This document shows, in pieces, positions 49,940 through 56,472 of a stretch of DNA of 56,472 nt. The notes beneath the pieces were generated by a model. The model made no database searches. It was given only the letters and a program-made list of their open reading frames with translations, and was not told where the DNA came from. The DNA is from Herminiimonas sp. CN (GTDB taxonomy: Bacteria > Pseudomonadota > Gammaproteobacteria > Burkholderiales > Burkholderiaceae_D): positions 1 through 56,472 of the forward strand of contig NZ_AVCC01000014.1 of the NCBI RefSeq assembly GCF_000622895.1. The letters are read 5' to 3'. Position 1 is the first letter of the stretch. Each line of letters begins with the position of its first letter. Position numbers and translations under genes: made by a program.

Positions 49940-50188
49940 TCAGTCTTTTCCGGTCAGTGTGGCAGCGTCGCCGGCGGCATGGCTGGCGGGGAGCGACGTG
50001 CGTTCGGCAAGATAGGCCAGCAAACCGATAATCAGCGCCCAGCTAGCAAACAGGTACGCATACAAAACCGGGATGCCGAACCAGGTACTGGCATCGCTAA
50101 ACAGCGCCAGCAGCGGATAATTGAACAGCAGCCAGCCCAGCACGAAGATGGCGGCAAAGCGCTGGCCGGTGAGGGGGCGTTGCAACAT
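49940..50188 (-). CDS. Small two-helix membrane protein ahead of the symporter-kinase
   Basis: 82 residues: MLQRPLTGQRFAAIFVLGWL begins a first helix; a second helix runs about 40-62 (YAYLFASWALIIGLLAYLAE). AAGGAT precedes the ATG at 50188 on the minus strand; the frame is open further up but covers the actP terminator. It is nearly contiguous with the kinase gene, so it may be an accessory subunit of the symporter domain, in the way DUF485 or DUF4212 proteins accompany SSS transporters. Function is inferred from context. Confidence 0.8.
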   Translation of the reverse strand: MLQRPLTGQRFAAIFVLGWLLFNYPLLALFSDASTWFGIPVLYAYLFASWALIIGLLAYLAERTSLPASHAAGDAATLTGKD

Positions 50189-50275
50189 GGAATATCCTTG
50201 GCAGCCGGGCTTGAGGTGAGATTGATATTGCCTTAAAAGTGCCGCGAGCGTCAAACTTGCACCGCCTGCACAGAT

Positions 50276-50307
50276 TAAAAAAGCCCCGGAAATCGCTTTC
50301 CGGGGCT
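50276..50307 (-). terminator. Intrinsic terminator after actP
   Basis: On the minus strand AGCCCCGGAAA, a four-base loop, TTTCCGGGGCT, then six T residues. A perfect 11-pair stem 19 bases after the actP stop, so DUF485-actP and the kinase operon should be separate transcription units. Confidence 0.92.
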
Positions 50308-50325
50308 GTCTGCTCACATAGGATT

Positions 50326-51990
50326 TTAGTGACCGGAAGCGCCGGCAGCACCGATGCCGGTTTCCGAACGCACTTTCTGCGCTTCGTAGCCTTCGCGGTC
50401 CAGACGGGCCCGATCGCTGGTGTCGAGGATCGAGAACAGCCAGATGCCGACGAAGCCGGCGGTCATCGAGAACAGTGCCGGCGAGGTGTATGGGAACATT
50501 GCATTTTGGTGACCCAGTACGTCAACCCAGACTGATTTCGACACCACCGTCAGGCCAACTGCGGTAATCAGGCCGAGGAAGCCGCCGATGGTGGCGCCGC
50601 GCGTGGTGCAATCTTTCCACAGCACCGACATGAACAATACCGGGAAGTTGGCGGAGGCGGCAATCGCGAATGCCAGCGACACCATGAAGGCGATGTTCTG
50701 TTTCTCGAACGCGATACCCAGCACCACCGCAATAATGCCCAGGACCACGGTAGTGATGCGCGATACCCGCAATTCGTTGGCGCTGGTTGCCTGGCCTTTT
50801 TTGATCACGGTTGCATACAGGTCATGCGACACCGCCGAGGCGCCCGACAGCGTCAAGCCTGCTACCACAGCCAGGATGGTTGCGAACGCAACCGCCGAGA
50901 TGAAGCCGAGGAAGACGTTGCCACCCACTGCATTGGCCAGGTGGATCGCCGCCATGTTATTGCCGCCCAACAGCTTGCCGGCCGCATCCTTGAATTCCGG
51001 ATTGGTGCTGACCAGAACGATGGCGCCAAAACCGATGATGAAAGTCAGGATATAGAAGTAAGCGATCCAGGTGGTGGCCCAGAATACCGATTTGCGTGCT
51101 TCCTTGGCGCTTGGCACGGTGAAGAAGCGCATCAGGATGTGCGGCAGGCCGGCAGTGCCGAACATCAGGGCCATACCGAACGAGATGGCTGAAATCGGAT
51201 CCTTGATGAAGGTGCCAGGCCCCATGATGGCGTCTTTCTTTTCATGGATTTCGACCGATTTGGCGAACAGCGCTTCCGGGCTGAAATGGAATTGCGACAT
51301 CACGACGAAAGCCATGAAGCTGGCGCCGGCCAGCAACATGACGGCCTTGATGATCTGCACCCAAGTGGTTGCGGTCATGCCGCCGAACAGTACGTACACC
51401 ATCATCAGCGTGCCGACGATGACGACCGCGATCCAGTATTCGAGGCCGAACAGCAGCTTGATCAATTGACCGGCGCCGACCATCTGCGCGATCAGGTAAA
51501 ACGCCACCACCACCAGCGTGCCGGAGGCGGCAAAGACACGGATCGGGGTTTGCGAGAAGCGATAGGCGGCCACGTCGGCGAAGGTGAAGCGGCCGAGGTT
51601 GCGCAGCCGTTCCGCCATCAGGAAGGTAATCACCGGCCAGCCGACCAGAAAGCCGATCGAGTAGATCAGGCCGTCATAGCCGTTGGCATACACCGCTGCC
51701 GAAATACCCAGGAACGACGCCGCCGACATGTAGTCGCCGGCAATCGCCAGGCCGTTCTGGAAACCGGTGATGCCGCCGCCCGCGGTGTAGAAATCGGCGG
51801 CGGACTTGGTCTTGGCCGCAGCCCATTTGGTGATGAACAGGGTGAAGATGACAAACACGGCAAACATGGTGATTGCCGTCCAGTTGGTCGGCTGCTTTAC
51901 AGCCTGACCGAGATCGGCGCCGGCTGCATACGCGGCGCCCGCCAGGGAAAACAGTGCCAATGCACCGAAGATTCGTTTTATGTTCGACAT
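50326..51990 (-). CDS. actP: Cation/acetate symporter ActP
   Basis: Sodium/solute symporter that takes up acetate and similar short-chain acids. 554 residues, with a signal-like N-terminus ending near [13 protein letters not shown], then about 13 helices: [32 protein letters not shown] and the SSS signature [20 protein letters not shown] read in pieces. The C-terminal tail is cytoplasmic. Its start overlaps the DUF485 stop by one base (TAATG), the usual yjcH-actP arrangement. acs is not in the window. Confidence 0.95.
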   Translation of the reverse strand: MSNIKRIFGALALFSLAGAAYAAGADLGQAVKQPTNWTAITMFAVFVIFTLFITKWAAAKTKSAADFYTAGGGITGFQNGLAIAGDYMSAASFLGISAAVYANGYDGLIYSIGFLVGWPVITFLMAERLRNLGRFTFADVAAYRFSQTPIRVFAASGTLVVVAFYLIAQMVGAGQLIKLLFGLEYWIAVVIVGTLMMVYVLFGGMTATTWVQIIKAVMLLAGASFMAFVVMSQFHFSPEALFAKSVEIHEKKDAIMGPGTFIKDPISAISFGMALMFGTAGLPHILMRFFTVPSAKEARKSVFWATTWIAYFYILTFIIGFGAIVLVSTNPEFKDAAGKLLGGNNMAAIHLANAVGGNVFLGFISAVAFATILAVVAGLTLSGASAVSHDLYATVIKKGQATSANELRVSRITTVVLGIIAVVLGIAFEKQNIAFMVSLAFAIAASANFPVLFMSVLWKDCTTRGATIGGFLGLITAVGLTVVSKSVWVDVLGHQNAMFPYTSPALFSMTAGFVGIWLFSILDTSDRARLDREGYEAQKVRSETGIGAAGASGH

Positions 51991-52295
51991 TACAGCACCT
52001 CTTTGCGGATTGCAGCGGTTAGATCATCGAACTCGCTATTGGCGCGTCGAACGTAGATGCCTGTGATGATGACGGTAAATACGATCACGAAAAGCCCGAT
52101 CGGCATGCCCCAGGTCATCACGCCGGCGCCCATTTTGGTGGCGAGCAGTTCCTTGTCGAATGCGATCAGCACGATGAAGCCGTAATACACGATCATCATC
52201 AGCCAGGTGAGGGTCCAGCCGTAACTTGAGCGGGTTGAAACAAGTTTTTGATAGTTAGGGCTGGATTTTATCTTTTTAACAAGATCATCTTCCAT
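51990..52295 (-). CDS. DUF485 small membrane protein (YjcH-like)
   Basis: 101 residues with two helices (about 28-48 and 63-85): [20 protein letters not shown] and [23 protein letters not shown]485 proteins almost always precede actP and are assumed to be an accessory part of the transporter. AGGAG is well placed before the ATG on the minus strand. It is the first gene of the DUF485-actP unit. Confidence 0.93.
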   Translation of the reverse strand: MEDDLVKKIKSSPNYQKLVSTRSSYGWTLTWLMMIVYYGFIVLIAFDKELLATKMGAGVMTWGMPIGLFVIVFTVIITGIYVRRANSEFDDLTAAIRKEVL

Positions 52296-52662
52296 TTTTG
52301 AAATCTCCTATAGTTATGTTATCAACCCACGAGGTCGAATTAATAGAGACGTTGACGCAGGAAAGTTATCGGTCCGCCTGCTGTCGTTTGAACTAAAGCG
52401 CTGCTTGAAATCGCCATCGCAATAGTGTCCCGCAGTCAGGCTATCTTTAATTACTTACTTCACACTTACTTTGTGCGCAATCATGGGATCGGCAGATTGC
52501 CGCTCCGGGTTCGGGCCGGGCTCCGGTTTTATACTATGCTGTGTAATTGTTCGCCGGCAGTAAATACGTGCGGCAAATACTGTAATATTGGTCATACTCC
52601 TGGAGTGCTCCTTATTTATAAACGCTGTCTCAGCTGCAGTTATTCATGTGCGGGCCGATCCT
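52296..52662. other. 367-base divergent regulatory region between DUF485-actP and the DUF294 gene
   Basis: No gene was found. A TATACT -10 candidate at 52530-52535 points rightward to the DUF294 gene. The leftward side has the DUF485 ribosome site and weak -10 candidates (TATTAAT near 52340 on the minus strand). No clear sigma-54 site or long dyad was recognised. If the nearby kinase controls actP through a DNA-binding regulator encoded elsewhere, its site should be in this region. Confidence 0.4.
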
Positions 52663-54570
52663 ATGCGCCAGACCGAATCCTCCCTGACCGAACAGGAGCT
52701 TGCCCGAGTGGCAGGCCTTGCACCGTTTTCCGACTTGCTGCCGGAACGGTTGCGGCAGCTGTTCGACGCGGCGTACCTGGTTCGCTTTAGCGTCGGGGTA
52801 CCGATCCTTGATGCCCGGCTGCAGAACGGGCAGCGCAGCATCCTGATGCTGCGCCAGGGCCGAGTTTCGGTGCGCAGCCCATCGATCGAAAATGGCAACG
52901 GCGCACTGCTCGGCCCCGGCACGCTGCTGCCGCCCGACCTTGGGCTAGCGTTGCGCGAATCGCTTGAAACCTATATTGCCGCCGAGGATTGCGAATGCTG
53001 GTCGCTGGCGCCGGCCGGGATTGCGGCACTGCTGGACGAACCGGCGGTGCTGCGCTGGGCCGTCGCCCAATGCTGGCGCCATCACGAACGGCTGATGCAC
53101 GATATCGCCAGCGATATCGAATCCAACCGCATCGCTGTCCAGATCAAGTTTCAGCCCTTGAGTAGCCTGATCAAGCAAAGCCCGCTGACGGTGGACGTGT
53201 CCGATAGCGTGAATGCCGCGATTGCGCTGATGACGCAGCACCGCATCGGTTCGGTGATCGTGACCGAAGCCGGGCGTGTGGCAGGCATCCTGACCGAGTC
53301 CGATACGCTGCGGCGGGTTCTGGCGCCTGGCCTGGATCTGGCGCAGCCGGTCAGGGAAGTCATGACGCCGGCGCCGATATGCCTGCCGCTGACCAGTTCG
53401 GTGGCCGAGGCCGCGCTGGAGATGGCCAGCCGCTCGGTTCGCCACATGCCGGTCGTTTCGGAGGACGGCGCGCTGGTCGGCGTGATTTCGGAGCGTGACC
53501 TGTTCGTGCTGCAGCGCACCGGTTTTGGCCATCTGGAAGCGCCGATCGAGCGGGCAACGTCGATTACCGCGCTGCGCAATGCGGTCGATGGCATCCGCAC
53601 TACCTGCAGCGGCCTGTTTCGTTACGGCATGAGCGCCGAGCAGATCACGGCTCTGGTGTCGGCGCTCAATGACCGGGTGCTGGTACAACTGATGCGCATT
53701 GTCGGCGCACCGGTGCTGCCGGATGGGCAGGAAGTGCGCTATTGCTGGCTGGCTTTCGGCTCGGAAGGACGGCAGGAGCAGACCTTTTCCACCGATCAGG
53801 ACAATGGCATCATTTTTGTGCCGCCCGCGGGCGCCGATGCGGCCGCGGTCGCGGCGCTGCGCAATGCGCTGCTGCAGTTCGCATCGACCGTCAATGTGGG
53901 GCTGGACGCGTGCGGTTTTCCTCTGTGCGAGGGTGACATCATGGCGCGCAATCCCCAGTGGTGTCTGACTCTGGATGAGTGGAAAAATCGTTTTGCGACC
54001 TGGATTTGCGCACCGGATCGCCATGCGTTGCTGCATGCCAGCATCTTTTTCGATTTGCGCCCGCTGTATGGCGATGCCGCACTGGCAGAAACCTTGCGCG
54101 ATTACTTGTTTGCACTGTGCCGGGATAATCCGTTGTTTCTGCGCCTGATGGCCAATATCGCACTGGAAACCTCGGTTCCTCTGGGCGTTCTGTCACGCTT
54201 TGTCACCGATGGCGGCAAATTCGGCGGGACTATCGACCTGAAGAAGCGCGCGGCCCGGCTGTTTGTGGACATCGGCCGCATTTTTTCGCTGGCGCATGGC
54301 GTGCGCGCCACCAATACCGCCCAGCGCCTGTTGCTGGGCGGGGCGAAGGCGCGGCGCAATCCGGCCGCGATCGAGGCCGATGTTGCCGCCTTCCATTTCA
54401 TTCAGACCATCCGTATCCGCGGCCAGCTCAATCGCCCCGCCGGCAGCCACGAAGACCCGAACCGGATCAACCCTCATGCGCTCAACGAGATCGATCAGCG
54501 GGTTCTGATCGAGGCATTACGCCAGGTCAAGCTGCTGCAGACGTATTTGCGGGTTGAGTATCGAATATGA
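52663..54570 (+). CDS. DUF294-type putative nucleotidyltransferase with CBS pair
   Basis: 635 residues. An N-terminal cyclic-nucleotide-binding-like domain (about 10-130) is followed by two CBS domains (about 165-290), and then the DUF294 nucleotidyltransferase with the motif GSEGRQEQTFSTDQDN (Gly366, Asp378, Asp380), a GlnD-like catalytic signature, and a helical C-terminal domain. The reaction is not known; uridylylation or adenylylation of a protein or small molecule is inferred from the fold. It is divergent from DUF485-actP. I recall that similar genes lie beside actP and a DnaQ-like nuclease in Pseudomonas. The ATG at 52663 lacks a strong ribosome site. Confidence 0.88.
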   Translation: MRQTESSLTEQELARVAGLAPFSDLLPERLRQLFDAAYLVRFSVGVPILDARLQNGQRSILMLRQGRVSVRSPSIENGNGALLGPGTLLPPDLGLALRESLETYIAAEDCECWSLAPAGIAALLDEPAVLRWAVAQCWRHHERLMHDIASDIESNRIAVQIKFQPLSSLIKQSPLTVDVSDSVNAAIALMTQHRIGSVIVTEAGRVAGILTESDTLRRVLAPGLDLAQPVREVMTPAPICLPLTSSVAEAALEMASRSVRHMPVVSEDGALVGVISERDLFVLQRTGFGHLEAPIERATSITALRNAVDGIRTTCSGLFRYGMSAEQITALVSALNDRVLVQLMRIVGAPVLPDGQEVRYCWLAFGSEGRQEQTFSTDQDNGIIFVPPAGADAAAVAALRNALLQFASTVNVGLDACGFPLCEGDIMARNPQWCLTLDEWKNRFATWICAPDRHALLHASIFFDLRPLYGDAALAETLRDYLFALCRDNPLFLRLMANIALETSVPLGVLSRFVTDGGKFGGTIDLKKRAARLFVDIGRIFSLAHGVRATNTAQRLLLGGAKARRNPAAIEADVAAFHFIQTIRIRGQLNRPAGSHEDPNRINPHALNEIDQRVLIEALRQVKLLQTYLRVEYRI

Positions 54571-54702
54571 GCCAGGCCGTGCGGCGCGACAAAGCCAGGC
54601 GCCGCTCCTGGAAAGGCAGGGCGCCGGGCATGTATGTGGTCCAGTTTTGCGTCCGGCTTTGCGCCGGATTCGGCTATCGAGCTCGGCTGTTTGCCAGTGG
54701 TT

Positions 54703-55602
54703 CTAATGCGACATCAGCACCGGCACCGTCATCGATTGCATCAGGGTGCGGGTGACGCCGCCGAGCATGGTTTCGCGAAAGCGCGAATGACCGTAGCCGC
54801 CCATGACGAGCATGTCCACATTCATGTCGCTGGTCAGCGACAGCAGGCTGTTGCCGATATCCATGCCGGTAGGTTGTTGTGCCTCGCCGGTTTTGCTGTC
54901 CACCATACGCCGGCTCAGGTTGATGCCGGTAGCGTGCAGCGACACTTCGACCTTGACGCCGTGGCGTGCCAGGTACAGCGCGATATCGGCGCCGGGCTGG
55001 CCGCCGTGGGTATCGTTCCTGGCGTCATAGTCGAATATCACGACATGGGCGATCTCGGCCCGTTTCAAGAACGGGATCGCATTGGTCACCGCGCGCGTGG
55101 CTTCCTTGCTGCCATCCCAGGCGATCAGGATGCGCTTGCCGATTGTTTCAAAGTGTCCGGCATAAGGAATCACCAGCACCGGGCGGCCGGAATTGAGCAG
55201 TACATATTCGGGGAAATCCGACAGCACGGTGGGCGATGGCGCGTCCGGATCGATTTGTCCAATCACCACCAGATCGCTGTACCGGGCCTGCAGGCAAATG
55301 CCGCCGGCAGCCTCGTCATCGATCACCCTCTGCTCGAACGAACTGACGCCGATTTTTTGCGCCAGCGGTTCGAATTGCTGCAGCGCCCGTTCGGCACGAT
55401 CGCGCAGAAACGTCATGTGCGAAATCAGACCCGGATCGTTGTCGACGATGCTTTTGTCGCGGTACAGGTAACGGGATACGCCGGTCATTGCCGCCCCGAT
55501 CAGGTGGGCGTTTTCAATCAGTGCGATTTCGCTCGCAATCCGGATGCATTCTGCTGCCTGCTTTGACTCGTCAACGTGTACGAGAATGGTCTTGAACGAC
55601 AT
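54703..55602 (-). CDS. Tandem universal stress protein (UspA family)
   Basis: 299 residues made of two Usp domains: residues 1-145 (TILVHVDESKQAAEC) and 150-299 (RILIAWDGSKEATRAV). The C-terminal repeat keeps the ATP-binding loop GGYGHSRFRETMLGG; the first repeat has a degenerate equivalent (GQIDPDAPS). Such tandem Usps are commonly induced by oxygen limitation. Two FNR-like sites in the upstream 247-base region agree with this. It is divergent from the phasin gene. Confidence 0.92.
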   Translation of the reverse strand: MSFKTILVHVDESKQAAECIRIASEIALIENAHLIGAAMTGVSRYLYRDKSIVDNDPGLISHMTFLRDRAERALQQFEPLAQKIGVSSFEQRVIDDEAAGGICLQARYSDLVVIGQIDPDAPSPTVLSDFPEYVLLNSGRPVLVIPYAGHFETIGKRILIAWDGSKEATRAVTNAIPFLKRAEIAHVVIFDYDARNDTHGGQPGADIALYLARHGVKVEVSLHATGINLSRRMVDSKTGEAQQPTGMDIGNSLLSLTSDMNVDMLVMGGYGHSRFRETMLGGVTRTLMQSMTVPVLMSH

Positions 55603-55666
55603 GTCGAACTCCTTGGTTGATGTGCAAAATCTCTAAAAACAGTAACTTGGCCTGCTACCGGCCTCG

Positions 55667-55680
55667 TTGATTAATGTCAA
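55667..55680. promoter_or_regulatory. FNR-like site 1 between usp and phasin genes
   Basis: TTGATTAATGTCAA matches nine of the ten defined bases of TTGAT-N4-ATCAA. It is centred 71 bases upstream of the usp start. The region is A/T-rich. Confidence 0.6.
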
Positions 55681-55729
55681 ATATGGCGATGGGCGTTTTT
55701 GGCTGCAGCGGCGATTTTCCCATCAATTT

Positions 55730-55743
55730 TTGATATCGCTCAA
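55730..55743. promoter_or_regulatory. FNR-like site 2 between usp and phasin genes
   Basis: TTGATATCGCTCAA matches nine of ten defined bases. It is 63 bases from site 1, about six helical turns, and 113 bases before the phasin ATG. One site may serve each divergent gene. Confidence 0.5.
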
Positions 55744-55849
55744 ACCGCGTCGCTATGCAAATGCCAGACTGCTATCTCTTCCGATGGCCGGATTCTCGTT
55801 TGTTGCGGAATGCCGCGTCTGAATTTCATCATTTCCTAGGAGCAGCGTT

Positions 55850-56401
55850 ATGGAAAATCCCGTAAGCGCCATAAGCGATTCATGTCAAAACCAATTGCAT
55901 GCAACCCAGCAGTTGGCGGAAACCGTATTAAGCGGCACTGAAAAAATCGATCAGGTGGTTCTGACTGCAGCCCATGCGCTGTTCAACGAGCAAATGCAGT
56001 TTGCGCAGGCGCTGGTGAACAGCCGCGATACCAAGCAAATGGCTTTGCTGCAATCGAGTTTTCTCTCGCACACGCCGGATTGCGTTATCAAGTGCCAGAA
56101 AGACATGCTGCAAATCTGTCATGAAATGCAGAGCCAGGTCGAAAAAACCATGGAACAGTACTTCGAACATGCCAGCAACGCGCAATTGATGTCGTTACCG
56201 ACAACAATGCCGGGAAAAAAAGGTGATGGCAGCCTGATGGGGCCGATGACCGATCTGTTCAATGTCTGGGGCGCGGCGTTCCGGGAGGCGTCGACTCTTG
56301 CGACCCAGAATCTTGAAGTCGCCCGCGCCAATTTTGAAAAAGTCAACGATGCCATCCTGGAAGACAAGAAAGCCGCAACCGTGCGGGAAAAGCATAAATA
56401 G
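55850..56401 (+). CDS. Phasin-family protein
   Basis: 183-residue, mostly helical protein without membrane segments, resembling granule-associated phasins that coat polyhydroxyalkanoate storage granules. The central part (LHATQQLAETVLSGTEKIDQV; FSAL-like FNEQMQFAQALV) and the C-terminal amphipathic stretch LEVARANFEKVNDAI are phasin-like; no enzyme motif is present. AGGAG lies before the ATG. No polymer synthase is in the window. Confidence 0.8.
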   Translation: MENPVSAISDSCQNQLHATQQLAETVLSGTEKIDQVVLTAAHALFNEQMQFAQALVNSRDTKQMALLQSSFLSHTPDCVIKCQKDMLQICHEMQSQVEKTMEQYFEHASNAQLMSLPTTMPGKKGDGSLMGPMTDLFNVWGAAFREASTLATQNLEVARANFEKVNDAILEDKKAATVREKHK

Positions 56402-56472
56402 GCAGCTTGCCTGTCGCCGTTTGTGGGCCGTTCATGCATCGCGGAAGAATATTGTGAATTTGCTATTATTTA
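56402..56472. other. Window end, no gene seen
   Basis: 71 bases after the phasin stop. A TATTAT near the end could be a -10 box for a gene beyond the window, but nothing firm can be said. Confidence 0.3.

Overview
The window looks like a chromosomal core segment of a betaproteobacterium, most likely a member of the Oxalobacteraceae (Herminiimonas, Collimonas or Janthinobacterium type). This rests on gene order (leuC-entericidin-leuD-leuB-asd-fimV-truA; rimP-nusA-infB-rbfA-truB-typA; a ccoI-S-N-O-Q-P-G-H cluster) and on protein character. I have no database match behind the genus guess. Coding density is high and almost every gene is intact. No rRNA, tRNA, insertion sequence, prophage or CRISPR array was seen.

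Layout. 1-3.8 kb: the permease and ATPase genes of a Yej-type peptide/microcin C ABC importer. 4-4.8 kb: an M48 lipoprotein protease. 4.9-9.4 kb: leucine biosynthesis (leuC, an entericidin lipoprotein, leuD, leuB) followed by asd. 9.6-14.5 kb: a FimV-type polar hub protein, truA and dusA. 14.9-17.3 kb: scpB and rluB. 17.4-24.1 kb: the rimP-nusA-infB-rbfA-truB translation/transcription operon, with an attenuator-like terminator in its leader. 24.2-26.6 kb: typA and a hemerythrin. 26.6-32.3 kb, minus strand: an S4 protein, a PuuD-like glutamine amidotransferase, a glycine-zipper protein, lysS, prfB (with its programmed frameshift) and a MarR regulator. 32.6-34.9 kb: a CPA2 antiporter and a YbdK-type carboxylate-amine ligase.

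35.2-44.6 kb is a complete cbb3 oxidase cluster: copper ATPase CcoI with its Cys-rich N-terminal domain on a separate gene, then CcoS, CcoN, CcoO, CcoQ, CcoP, CcoG, FixH, a small unassigned membrane protein and a SafE-like transporter. A perfect FNR/Anr box lies upstream of ccoN. 44.7-54.6 kb is an acetate-linked signalling locus: a membrane PAS-exonuclease, a CheY-like receiver, a sodium/solute-symporter histidine kinase, a small membrane protein, ActP and DUF485, and, divergently, a CBS/DUF294 nucleotidyltransferase protein. The window ends with a tandem universal stress protein and a phasin that diverge from a region holding two FNR-like sites.

The least explained structure is a short intergenic repeat seen five times: a GTATG box, then 50-51 bases on a (T)AAAATAC box, then an exact ATAC-N8-GTAT dyad. 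It lies upstream of yejB, between yejF and the protease gene, between truA and dusA, before the ccoI operon, and between the convergent safE-like and exonuclease genes. The acetate kinase/receiver/exonuclease/nucleotidyltransferase set is the best candidate for a poorly described biochemical system.
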